Below, piece after piece: positions 15,239-23,578 of a stretch of DNA of 50,607 bases. This DNA is from Spirochaetia bacterium (GTDB taxonomy: Bacteria > Spirochaetota > Spirochaetia > B11-G9): NCBI GenBank assembly GCA_027859095.1, contig JAQIBN010000290.1, positions 1 to 50,607 of the forward strand, written 5' to 3'. The position numbers and the translations under genes are program-made. How positions within the stretch are numbered: position 1 is the first letter of the stretch; the number at the start of each line of letters is the position of its first letter. A model generated the notes under the pieces. It ran no database searches and had not been told where the DNA came from. It was given only the letters and a program-made list of their open reading frames with translations.

Positions 15239-18200
15239 ATGAGTATATCTCAAAGAGTCGTAAACAGACCCACAACAGTATTTATTATATTTGTTCTTCT
15301 CATTGGCCTCGGAATATATGCCACTACTGACCTGGCTATTGATCTATATCCCGAAATAGAACCACCCATACTTGTAGTTTTAACAACATATGAGGGTGCA
15401 GGGCCACAGGAAATTGAAAAGACCCTCTCAAGACCAATAGAAAGTTCCTTAAGTAATATTAGTAAGGTAGAAAAAATAACCTCAACATCAGCAAAGGGAA
15501 GTAGTACTATAATAGTCGAGTTTTCTTTTGGAGCTGATATGTCCGAAGCTTCTTCTGATATAAGAGACAGTCTGGACATGCTTAAACGCTGGCTTCCGGA
15601 AGGAGCGGATTCACCCATAATATTTAAGTTCGATCCCGCTATGATCCCAATTCTAGGTTTAACTGTATCTGGTAACCGAACCCCTGAGGAGCTTCGGGAA
15701 ATTGCAGAAAATATTGTCCAGCCAAGGATAGAACAGGTTGAAGGTGTAGGATTAACCAGTGTAACCGGAGGTAGGGAAAGAGCAATTAGAGTAGAAATAC
15801 CTCAAAATAGACTGGAAGCCTATGGGTTAACACTGACACAGATTTCCAACATGCTCATGGGTCAGAACTATCAAATTTCTGCAGGAAGTATTTTAGCAGA
15901 TAATAAGAATTTCCTTGTCTCAACAACCGGGGAATATGAAAGTATAGAAGAAATAAAAAACACTGTAATTAGTTACAAAGGGGGAGTATCATCCCCTATG
16001 TCACGGACTCCATCGACGGTTAAAACTATCAGATTAAGAGATATTGCCAATATTTATGACGGATATAAAAATATAGATACTCTTGTTTATATAAACGGAG
16101 ATCCAGGAGTTCAGCTGATAGTTCAGAAACAGAGTGGAACAAATTCTGTTCAGATTGCAAATAATTTAAGAACAAGACTTGAACGTGTAAATAAAGAACT
16201 CCCCTCTGGAATTAGTGTAAGTGAAATATTTAATACAACAGATATCATTGAAAATTCTATTAATCAGGTTGCTTCAACAGCTATGATCGGGGCTATACTG
16301 GCTATAATAGTTCTTTTTGTATTCTTAAGAAGCCTTAAGACAACCTTTATTATCGGCCTGACAATTCCGGTTTCTCTTATAATTACACTAATGCTTATGT
16401 ACTTTGCCGGACTTACCCTGAATATTATGACCCTTGCCGGTCTTGCTCTGGGTGTGGGAATGCTTGTCGATAATTCTATAGTAATCCTTGAAAATATATT
16501 CAGATACAGGGAAAAGGGGGCAAAGCTCAGTTCAGCGGCCATCCTGGGTTCTCAGGAAATGATAAATGCAATTACAACATCCACCCTGACAACTATTTGT
16601 GTTTTTGCTCCTATAGTAATTTTTAAAGATCAGTTAGACATATATGGAGAACTTTTTTCTGGTCTTTCTTTTACAGTTGTTATTTCTCTTACAGCTTCCC
16701 TTATTGTCGCAATAACTCTTATTCCGGTCCTTGCAAGTCATTATTTGCCTATATCCAGTAGGAAGCAAAGACCTCTTAAAGGTGTGTTAAAATGGATTGA
16801 CGATAGTATGGAATCATTTTTTACCATCCTCGATAACTCATACAAACGAACAATTGAAAGAGTTTTAAAACATAAGATAATCACAATATCAATGGTACTT
16901 CTTATATTTATTGGTAGTATGGCCTTAATCCCTGGAGCTGGTTTTGAATTTATGCCTACCCAGATGGAGGAGATGATTTCTGTCACAGTGGAACTGCCCC
17001 AGGGAACCCCCCTGGAAGTTACAGAATCAGTTTTACTTCAGTTTGATTCAATAATCCGTGAAGAAATTAATGGGTATGAAGAAATAATTGTTGAAGCAGG
17101 TAATAAAAGTTTTATGGGATTTCTTGGTGCAGCAGAAACTCATAAAGGAACGGTCATGGTTAATCTGCCTCCTTTCGAAGAAAGAATTGATAATTCTGAT
17201 ATTGTAAAAGAGAAACTTCGAAGCCATTTTAATGATTTCCCTTCAGCAGTATTCTCCTTTGGTAGTAATATGGGAGGGGGCGGTGGTTTCCAAAGCAGCC
17301 CTGTAGACATACTTATTAAGACCGAAGATCTGGAAAATTCAAAACTTGTTGCAGAGAGGATACAGGCATTATTGATTGAAAGGTTTCCGGAAGTAACAGA
17401 ACCTCTTGTTAATTTAAAAGACGGACTTCCCCAGGTTGAAATAATAATAGACAGGGATATGCTTTATTCCTTTGGTTTAAATATATATTCAGTTGGACAG
17501 GAAATTCGGGCCAGTATCGACGGCATTACTGCCTCCCGTTACAGGGATGCTGGTTCAGAATATGATATTCTCCTCATTTTAGATGATGAAGATAGAAATG
17601 ATCTGCCGGATCTTGATAAAATATTTGTTATGAATTCTACAGGTCAGCGAATCCCACTGGCCAGCTTTGCAAATTATGAAAAAACTACCGGTCCAGTATC
17701 TATTATGAGAGAAAATCAGACAAGAACTGTTCATGTAACTGCAGGCATTGTACCCGGAACAAAGCTAAATGATATATCTTTAGATATTGAAAAAATGATT
17801 AGAGAAGAAATCCCTGCAGAAGAAGGCCTCTTGATAGAGTTCTCAGGAGATTATGCCAACCTTATGAAATATGGATTTAAACTTGTTATTATAATATTAG
17901 TTTCGATCTTTCTTGTTTTTGGAGTCATGGCAAGTCAGTTTGAATCATTTTTAGATCCCTTTATAATTCTTTTTACCATACCCCTTTCTCTTATAGGGGT
18001 CGTTATTATTTATATTGCAACAGGTGAGATATTCAATATTCTGACAGCTGTAGGCTTAATTATGCTGGCTGGAATTATTGTAAATAATGGTATTGTCCTG
18101 GTAGATTATACCAACCTCCTTCGAAAAAGAGGCCGCACAATTAATGAGGCATGTATAGAAGCTGGCGGAAACAGATTACGACCAATATTAATGACAACCC

Positions 18201-18448
18201 TTACTACAGTTCTAGGGTTAATTCCTATGGCATTCTTTCCAGGGGAGGCCGCTGCTCTGGTAAATCCAATAGGAAAAACAGTCGTTGGCGGACTTTCATT
18301 TGGCGCATTACTGACACTCTTTCTGGTACCTGTTATTTATGCAATTTTTAATGAAGCCGGTGAAAAAAGAGAAAACAGAAGAGAAATAAAGAAACAGAAA
18401 CGTCGAAAAGCAAGGTTGTTACTTGAATCAGAAGGGGAAAATCTATGA
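15239..18448 (+). CDS. RND efflux pump, HAE-1/AcrB-like inner membrane transporter
   Basis: This is a 1069-residue proton-driven pump with the standard plan: one N-terminal helix (about 10-30), a large periplasmic loop, six helices (about 335-555, including GVGMLVDNSIVILENIFRYRE with the proton-relay aspartate), a second loop, and the last helices (about 875-1040, with AGIIVNNGIVLVDYTN). In the second half the usual acidic residue is replaced by Asn in the AGIIVNNGI segment. The Gly-rich stretch GSNMGGGGGFQSS (about 675-690) lies in the second porter loop. AAGGAGAAGG is its ribosome-binding sequence. The 3' end overlaps the PII-like gene by 4 bases. Substrates are unknown; drugs, bile salts or lipids are possible. 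Confidence 0.94.
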   Translation: MSISQRVVNRPTTVFIIFVLLIGLGIYATTDLAIDLYPEIEPPILVVLTTYEGAGPQEIEKTLSRPIESSLSNISKVEKITSTSAKGSSTIIVEFSFGADMSEASSDIRDSLDMLKRWLPEGADSPIIFKFDPAMIPILGLTVSGNRTPEELREIAENIVQPRIEQVEGVGLTSVTGGRERAIRVEIPQNRLEAYGLTLTQISNMLMGQNYQISAGSILADNKNFLVSTTGEYESIEEIKNTVISYKGGVSSPMSRTPSTVKTIRLRDIANIYDGYKNIDTLVYINGDPGVQLIVQKQSGTNSVQIANNLRTRLERVNKELPSGISVSEIFNTTDIIENSINQVASTAMIGAILAIIVLFVFLRSLKTTFIIGLTIPVSLIITLMLMYFAGLTLNIMTLAGLALGVGMLVDNSIVILENIFRYREKGAKLSSAAILGSQEMINAITTSTLTTICVFAPIVIFKDQLDIYGELFSGLSFTVVISLTASLIVAITLIPVLASHYLPISSRKQRPLKGVLKWIDDSMESFFTILDNSYKRTIERVLKHKIITISMVLLIFIGSMALIPGAGFEFMPTQMEEMISVTVELPQGTPLEVTESVLLQFDSIIREEINGYEEIIVEAGNKSFMGFLGAAETHKGTVMVNLPPFEERIDNSDIVKEKLRSHFNDFPSAVFSFGSNMGGGGGFQSSPVDILIKTEDLENSKLVAERIQALLIERFPEVTEPLVNLKDGLPQVEIIIDRDMLYSFGLNIYSVGQEIRASIDGITASRYRDAGSEYDILLILDDEDRNDLPDLDKIFVMNSTGQRIPLASFANYEKTTGPVSIMRENQTRTVHVTAGIVPGTKLNDISLDIEKMIREEIPAEEGLLIEFSGDYANLMKYGFKLVIIILVSIFLVFGVMASQFESFLDPFIILFTIPLSLIGVVIIYIATGEIFNILTAVGLIMLAGIIVNNGIVLVDYTNLLRKRGRTINEACIEAGGNRLRPILMTTLTTVLGLIPMAFFPGEAAALVNPIGKTVVGGLSFGALLTLFLVPVIYAIFNEAGEKRENRREIKKQKRRKARLLLESEGENL

Positions 18449-18720
18449 AAAGGCTGGAAATAATTGCAAATCGATCAATTCAGGAAGATATGTTTGATGC
18501 CTTTCAAAAAGCAGATATTGTAAAGCATTATACACTTTATCCTATTGTAATGGGAGCAGGGAACTCCGGTCCAAGAATGGGGGATCACATATGGCCTGAA
18601 GAGAATTTTTGTCTGATTATTTATTGTGAAAAACCTGAAGCAGAGCAAATAAAACTTGTAATTTCCGAATTAAAAGCTTTTTTTACCAATGAAGGTATAA
18701 AGATTTTTGAAATGTTATGA
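18445..18720 (+). CDS. PII-like transporter-associated protein (PG0541-like)
   Basis: This 91-residue protein starts at an ATG overlapping the RND pump stop (ATGA), so it is co-translated with the pump. The sequence KRLEIIANRSIQEDMFDAF...KHYTLYPIVMGAGNSGPRMGD...FCLIIYCEKPEAEQIKLVISELKAFF has the beta-alpha-beta pattern of the ferredoxin-like PII fold and a Gly-rich T-loop-like segment. Similar small proteins are annotated as PII-family or PG0541-like and sit at the end of RND operons in Bacteroidetes and spirochaetes. It probably senses a small ligand and tunes the pump; that role is inference. There are no membrane segments. Confidence 0.7.
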   Translation: MKRLEIIANRSIQEDMFDAFQKADIVKHYTLYPIVMGAGNSGPRMGDHIWPEENFCLIIYCEKPEAEQIKLVISELKAFFTNEGIKIFEML

Positions 18721-18728
18721 GAAAGCTA

Positions 18729-18756
18729 TTGAGTATTATTAATTTGAGCCTATAAT
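18729..18756 (+). promoter_or_regulatory. promoter for a leaderless HD-GYP transcript
   Basis: TTGAGT (18729-18734), a 16-base spacer and TATAAT (18751-18756) form a good housekeeping promoter immediately after the efflux operon. The -10 ends only 6 bases before the ATG at 18763, so transcription should start at or next to the start codon. No ribosome-binding sequence precedes that ATG. Confidence 0.72.
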
Positions 18757-18762
18757 TACAGT

Positions 18763-19890
18763 ATGGGTAAAGCAAAAATTAAACAATCCGGGGCTGATGA
18801 GCTTCTAAAAACGATATTTCAATATGTGGTAAAAATTGCAAATGAGCGAGATGTAGATAAACTTCTTGTTAACCTGGCTGATATGGGTAGAGATTTAGTA
18901 TCTGCAGACAGATGCACAGTCTGGCTTATAGATAGAAAGGCAGAAATAATCTGGAGCAAGGTTGCACATGGGATGGATCGAATAGAAATTCCCATGACTA
19001 AAGGAATTGCAGGATATGTTGCCAAAACGGGTGAACATCTTGTAATTAATGATGCATATAACGATGATCGTTTCGACAAACAAGTGGATATTGCTACAGG
19101 TTATCATACACGTAACATCCTGGCCCTGCCTGTACAGAATAGTCAGGGTGAAACCATAGGAGTTTATCAGGCTATAAATAAAGTAGCTGGCAATAAAAGA
19201 TTTACAAAAAAAGATCTGGAACATTTACTTCTTGCTGCCAGTTATACTGGAAACCAACTAGATGCTCTAGCCTTGCAGGAAGAAATTGAACTTACTCAGC
19301 GTGAAATTATCCTAACTCTTGCAGAAACAGGAGAAATGAGATCAAAAGAAACAGGAAATCATGTTAAACGAGTAGCAGAATATTCTGCAATATTAGCCAA
19401 AGAATATGGTCTTGAACCAGAAGAAATCAGGCTTTTAAAAGATGCCTCTCCTATGCATGATATAGGTAAAATTGCCATTCCGGATTCAATATTACTAAAA
19501 CCGGGAAGACTTACAGATGAAGAAAGAGCCGAAATGCAATCTCATACTACTCTCGGGTTTGAAATGCTTAACCACTCCGATAGGGAATTATTAAAAACAG
19601 CAGCTTTGGTAGCTTTTCAACATCATGAAAAATGGGATGGAACAGGATATCCAAAAGGCTTGAAGGGTGAAGAAATTCATATTTTTGGACGGATTCTAGC
19701 TATTGCAGATGTATTTGATGCACTTATATGTAAGAGATGTTATAAGGAGCCATGGCCTGTAGAAAAAATAATTGATATGTTTATTGATTCCAGTGGTAAA
19801 GATTTTGAACCAAAGGCCATAGAAGCATTTCTTAAGGTAAAAGATGAAATGATAGATGTTTCTATTCGACTGGATGATACTATTAGTTAA
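18763..19890 (+). CDS. GAF-HD-GYP protein (cyclic-di-GMP phosphodiesterase)
   Basis: This 375-residue cytosolic protein has a GAF sensor (about 25-165: ADRCTVWLIDRKAEIIWSKVAHG, GIAGYVAKTGEHLVINDAYND) and an HD-GYP domain (about 180-370). The catalytic signatures are present: HVKRVAEYS, MHDIGKIAIPD (His232-Asp233), FQHHEKWDGTGYPKGLKGEEI and ILAIADVFDAL. It should hydrolyse cyclic-di-GMP to GMP or pGpG under control of a ligand bound by GAF. Its own promoter ends next to the start codon, implying leaderless translation. The stop codon is directly followed by the stop of the convergent YgiQ gene, with no terminator between. Confidence 0.92.
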   Translation: MGKAKIKQSGADELLKTIFQYVVKIANERDVDKLLVNLADMGRDLVSADRCTVWLIDRKAEIIWSKVAHGMDRIEIPMTKGIAGYVAKTGEHLVINDAYNDDRFDKQVDIATGYHTRNILALPVQNSQGETIGVYQAINKVAGNKRFTKKDLEHLLLAASYTGNQLDALALQEEIELTQREIILTLAETGEMRSKETGNHVKRVAEYSAILAKEYGLEPEEIRLLKDASPMHDIGKIAIPDSILLKPGRLTDEERAEMQSHTTLGFEMLNHSDRELLKTAALVAFQHHEKWDGTGYPKGLKGEEIHIFGRILAIADVFDALICKRCYKEPWPVEKIIDMFIDSSGKDFEPKAIEAFLKVKDEMIDVSIRLDDTIS

Positions 19891-21705
19891 TCATCTTTGA
19901 CCTTTACTCCTACCTGGCCTATAGGATTTTATTAAACATTTTTTACCCGTACCAATTAAATCTGATCTCCCCTCCTTTAACAAAGCCTCTTTAACAAGTT
20001 TATAGTTTTCAGGACGGTTATAATGGATCAGAGCCCGCTGCATTGCTTTTTCCTGATGATCTTTAGGAACAGATATAGGACTTCCGGTTATAGGGTGATA
20101 CCCAGAATAAAACATGGTTGTAGAAAGAGTTCCGGGTGTAGGATAAAAGTCCTGAACCTGATCCGGAATAAAACCATAATCTCTAAGAAATTCTGCCAGT
20201 TCTATTGCATGACTAAGCTTCGAACCAGGGTGACTGGAGATAAGATAGGGTATTAAATACTGTTTAAGTCCCTTCTCCTGATTCATTTTTTTATACTTTT
20301 TACTAAAATCAATGAAACCATCAATAGTGGGCCGACCCATAGCATCAAGAACCTCACCTGCTACATGTTCAGGCGCAATTTTCAGCTGACCACTAATATG
20401 GTGTTCAACAAGTTCTGAAATAAATGTCTGATCATTGTCCTCTAGAAGATAATCATATCTAATGCCAGATCGAATAAATACCTTTTTTATTCCTGAAATT
20501 TTCCTAACCTTCCTTAGAAGACTTATATAATCACTATGATCTACTTCCAAAAGAGAACAAGGTTCAGGGAAAAGACATTGTTTTGTTTTACATACACCAG
20601 CTGTTAGTTGTTTTGTACAGGAAGGTGTACGAAAATTAGCCGTGGGTCCACCAACATCATGAATATATCCTTTAAAGTCTTTATCTTTTGTTATTTTTTC
20701 TGCTTCTTTCATTAAGGATTCATGACTACGGGCTTGTACAGTCCTTCCCTGAAGAAAAGTAAGAGCACAGTAATTACAGCCTCCAAAACAACCTCTACTG
20801 CTGGTAAGGCTGTATTTCACCTCACTTAGTGCCGGGATTCCTCCCATATCTTTATAAGAGGGGTGTTCCAGGCGTGTATAGGGAAGATCATAACTATGAT
20901 CAAGTTCTTCTGTTGTCATTGGTGCTGAAGGTGGGGTTTGTACAACATCCCACTCACCATAGTTTTCAACCAGTTCAGAAGCAATAATAGAATCTGTATT
21001 TTCATATTGGAGACGAAAACTTTTCGAATAAAGTTTTTTATCTGCTAAAATTTCTTCAAAAGAAGGAAGGTATATTGAATTAGGATTTATTTCTCCTGAT
21101 GTTTTTCTTTTAAATACAGTTCCCCTTAAATCAAAAATTTCATTTATCTGCTCACCTAGTTTAAGTCTATGAGCAAGTTTACGAATGGTGCCTTCACCCA
21201 TTCCATAGATTAGCATATCCGCCTTGGCATCCAGGAGTATAGATTTTCGAACTTTATCAGACCAGTAATCATAATGCCCCAAACGTCTTAGGGAAGCTTC
21301 AATCCCTCCCAGGATAATAGGGACGCCCTTATAAGCCTGCTTAATTCGAGAGGTATATACAATACTGGCTCTATCTGGTCTTAAACCGGAAATTCCCCCT
21401 GGAGAGTAGGCATCCTTTTTTCTGACTTTCCTGGCAGTGGTATATTTATTTACCATAGAATCCATATTACCTGCTGTTACTAGAAAGGCCAGTTTTGGTT
21501 TCCCAAGTCTCATAAAATCATCTGGAGAATCCCATTTGGGCTGGGCAATTATGCCAACTTTATATCCATCAGCTTCCAGTATTCTGGAAATAACTGCTGC
21601 ACCATAAGAGGGGTGGTCAACATAGGCATCCCCTGTAACAAGTATAAAGTCACAGCTGAGCCAGCCTCTTTTTTTCATATCCTGTTTTGTTATTGGAAGA
21701 AACAT
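19891..21705 (-). CDS. YgiQ family radical SAM protein
   Basis: This 604-residue protein belongs to the UPF0313/YgiQ family. It has an N-terminal cobalamin-binding-like region ([22 protein letters not shown]), then a radical SAM core with the iron-sulfur motif CFGGCNYC (after SLTSSRG) and later segments such as [21 protein letters not shown] and [20 protein letters not shown] second Cys-rich patch ([21 protein letters not shown]) is typical of the family. The biological reaction is not known. The gene is convergent with the GAF-HD-GYP gene. A palindromic repeat sits 15 bases upstream of its start. Confidence 0.93.
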   Translation of the reverse strand: MFLPITKQDMKKRGWLSCDFILVTGDAYVDHPSYGAAVISRILEADGYKVGIIAQPKWDSPDDFMRLGKPKLAFLVTAGNMDSMVNKYTTARKVRKKDAYSPGGISGLRPDRASIVYTSRIKQAYKGVPIILGGIEASLRRLGHYDYWSDKVRKSILLDAKADMLIYGMGEGTIRKLAHRLKLGEQINEIFDLRGTVFKRKTSGEINPNSIYLPSFEEILADKKLYSKSFRLQYENTDSIIASELVENYGEWDVVQTPPSAPMTTEELDHSYDLPYTRLEHPSYKDMGGIPALSEVKYSLTSSRGCFGGCNYCALTFLQGRTVQARSHESLMKEAEKITKDKDFKGYIHDVGGPTANFRTPSCTKQLTAGVCKTKQCLFPEPCSLLEVDHSDYISLLRKVRKISGIKKVFIRSGIRYDYLLEDNDQTFISELVEHHISGQLKIAPEHVAGEVLDAMGRPTIDGFIDFSKKYKKMNQEKGLKQYLIPYLISSHPGSKLSHAIELAEFLRDYGFIPDQVQDFYPTPGTLSTTMFYSGYHPITGSPISVPKDHQEKAMQRALIHYNRPENYKLVKEALLKEGRSDLIGTGKKCLIKSYRPGRSKGQR

Positions 21706-21720
21706 GATTCAATGATACTG

Positions 21721-21749
21721 GTAGAGACCTTGCATTGCAACGTCTCTAC
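21721..21749. repeat. dispersed palindrome GTAGAGAC...GTCTCTAC
   Basis: The arms GTAGAGACCTTGCA (21721-21734) and TGCAACGTCTCTAC (21736-21749) pair with one mismatch around a single base. It lies between the divergent YgiQ and cupin genes. The same outer words recur at 42035, 44812 and, less perfectly, elsewhere in this window, so it belongs to a repeat family rather than being a local operator. Confidence 0.8.
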
Positions 21750-21833
21750 AATAAAGCGCAAAAAGCTTCTTTTTTTCTTACTTTCCAGATAAATCCATGT
21801 TATTGTTTAACCTGATTAAAAAGGGAGCTTCGT

Positions 21834-22184
21834 TTGGATAATACGAACACTATAGGTTTGAAACCACGTACCATTAAACTTGATATGAAGGCAAAGGGAT
21901 TCCAAAGAATTCTTGGAGGACCACCACAAACAGTACAGATGAAATCGGGGATGGTATCTCTGGAACCTGGAGAGACTGTTGGTGTTCATAATACCGAAAA
22001 CAAGGAAGAGCTGATAATAGTTATGGAGGGAGCTGGGGAAATGATCTTCGAAGATTATGATTCTGTCAAACTTTCCTGGGGTAAAAATGCCTACTGCCCT
22101 CCTTACACAACTCATAATGTTGCAAACACAGGTAATAAAATTCTTAGATACATCTATGTAGTATCCATATTGGGAGACAATTAA
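21834..22184 (+). CDS. small cupin-domain protein
   Basis: This 116-residue single-domain cupin begins at a TTG codon supported by AGGGAG seven bases upstream. The beta-barrel motifs are visible: GMVSLEPGETVGVHNTENKEELIIVMEGAGEM and WGKNAYCPPYTTHNVANTGNKILRYIYV. The pattern H-(x)n-E and a later His suggest a metal site, as in the GX5HXH-type core. Its substrate is unknown; such cupins bind sugars, auxin-like acids or regulate small-molecule pathways. The stop is followed directly by the ATG of a racemase remnant, suggesting a former two-gene operon. Confidence 0.85.
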   Translation: MDNTNTIGLKPRTIKLDMKAKGFQRILGGPPQTVQMKSGMVSLEPGETVGVHNTENKEELIIVMEGAGEMIFEDYDSVKLSWGKNAYCPPYTTHNVANTGNKILRYIYVVSILGDN

Positions 22185-22220
22185 ATGAAAACAATAGGGC
22201 TCCTTGGAGGCATGATCTGA
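22185..22220 (+). pseudogene. 5' stump of an aspartate/glutamate racemase-like gene
   Basis: Directly after the cupin stop, an ATG opens MKTIGLLGGMI and then a stop. MKTIGLxGGMSWEST is the hallmark N-terminus of the aspartate/glutamate/hydantoin racemase family, so this looks like the first eleven codons of such a gene whose remainder has been deleted. The junction lies 3 bases before the end of the convergent uspA gene. The match is short, so chance is possible but unlikely given the perfect operon-like position. Confidence 0.6.
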
Positions 22221-22223
22221 TAA

Positions 22224-22646
22224 TTAACGCACTACAAGCACAGGGCAAGGCGCTGTATGCAAAACCTTATGGGTGGTACTTCCGAGAATTAAACCAGCCA
22301 GATCACTTTTACCTCTTGACCCCATAATAATTAGGTTAATACCTTCGATTTCTGCTGTTTCTGATATTACCTTTCCTGCCGGTTCTTCTAAAAGAAGCTC
22401 TTTAAAGGGAACATTATTTTCCTTATAGACATCTCTATAAGGTGCCAGAACATCATTTGCATTCTCCAGTATTTTATCAATTGCTTTTTGTAGAAAAGGT
22501 TCCCCAATGGCTGTAGGAAATTGTTTATGGCAGTGAATAAGTAAAATTTCACACTCCATACTCTTAGCATAATCAATAGAGTACTGAACAGCATCGAAGG
22601 AATAACTGGAATCATCAACAGGAACCATTATTTTTTTTATTTTCAT
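22224..22646 (-). CDS. universal stress protein (UspA family)
   Basis: This is a 140-residue single Usp domain. The N-terminal strand IKKIMVPVDDSSYSFDAVQYSIDYA and the ATP-binding C-terminal motif IIMGSRGKSDLAGLILGSTTHKVLHTAPCPVLVVR (G-2x-G-9x-G-S) are complete, so it is likely an ATP-binding Usp. The start is the ATG at 22646, with AGGAGGG just upstream. It faces the cupin/racemase-remnant pair and is divergent from the next methyltransferase gene. Confidence 0.93.
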   Translation of the reverse strand: MKIKKIMVPVDDSSYSFDAVQYSIDYAKSMECEILLIHCHKQFPTAIGEPFLQKAIDKILENANDVLAPYRDVYKENNVPFKELLLEEPAGKVISETAEIEGINLIIMGSRGKSDLAGLILGSTTHKVLHTAPCPVLVVR

Positions 22647-22772
22647 TTTAGCCCTCCTATTTTTAAAGTACTAATAAATGGATACAAAATGGAAAATAAA
22701 AAAAGTATACAATTCAAAACTAACCATGCTACAATGCATTTCATTACATCTATTTAGCAAAGGACACATATA

Positions 22773-23573
22773 TTGAGAGCTGAAAGCTACCTTATGGAGA
22801 ACAAAGAAGAGTGCTTCCGCATGAATATGAAAACAGACTTTGCCAGACTTGAATATCAGGCTACTTGGGCCGGTCTCAAAGAAGGGATGAGAGTTGCAGA
22901 TATTGGGTGTGGTTCCGGAATAACCAGTTCATTTCTTAAGCAGATAGTCGGTGAATCCGGGCATGTAACAGGTATTGATGGTTCAGACACAAGGATTCTC
23001 CATGCCAGAGAGAACTATGGAAAAGAAAAAATTGAATTTGTAAATCTGGATATAAATGATTCTCTAATAGATCTAGGAGATTTTGATTTTATTTGGGTTC
23101 GTTTTTTTCTGGAATATCACCGGAAAAATAGTTTTGCTATTGTAAAGGAATTGACGAAATTACTTCAACCAGGCGGTATAATATGTCTTGTAGATCTTGA
23201 TCATAACTGTCTTAACCATTTTGGCCTTTCCAGGCGACTGGAAAGTGCAATGATAAATATTTCTGATATTATAGAAAAAAATGGAGACTTTGATCCTTAT
23301 ATAGGAAGGAAACTCTATTCTTATTTATATGATCTTGGTTTTAAGAAAATAAATGTTGAGATGAAAGCCCATCACCTGATCTATGGAGAGTTATCTCAAG
23401 TTGATAAATATAACTGGTTAAAGAAAATAGATGTTGCCGCCAAAAAATCTGGATATAGATTCGAAGAATATTCTAATGGCTACGAAGGATTTTTGGATGA
23501 ATTTAAAACTTTTTTTACAGATCCCAGACGATTCACATATACCCCTATTATTTCCTGCCGAGGTATAAAATAA
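22773..23573 (+). CDS. class I SAM-dependent methyltransferase
   Basis: This 266-residue protein is translated from a TTG codon (22773) with AAAGGA seven bases upstream. Motif I is VADIGCGSGITSSFLKQI, followed by the acidic loop TGIDGSD, motif II FVNLDINDSLIDLGDFDFIWVRF and LLQPGGIICLVDLDHNCLNH. It resembles the UbiE/Methyltransf_31 group, which acts on small molecules or quinones. The C-terminal part (after residue 170) is specific and shows no known domain. The substrate is unknown. Its stop lies 5 bases from the stop of the convergent HD-GYP gene. Confidence 0.82.
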   Translation: MRAESYLMENKEECFRMNMKTDFARLEYQATWAGLKEGMRVADIGCGSGITSSFLKQIVGESGHVTGIDGSDTRILHARENYGKEKIEFVNLDINDSLIDLGDFDFIWVRFFLEYHRKNSFAIVKELTKLLQPGGIICLVDLDHNCLNHFGLSRRLESAMINISDIIEKNGDFDPYIGRKLYSYLYDLGFKKINVEMKAHHLIYGELSQVDKYNWLKKIDVAAKKSGYRFEEYSNGYEGFLDEFKTFFTDPRRFTYTPIISCRGIK

Positions 23574-23578
23574 ATTTA

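Noticed and set aside
15250-15618. Minus-strand 122-codon frame inside the RND pump gene.
   Set aside because: Antisense shadow of the conserved pump N-terminus.
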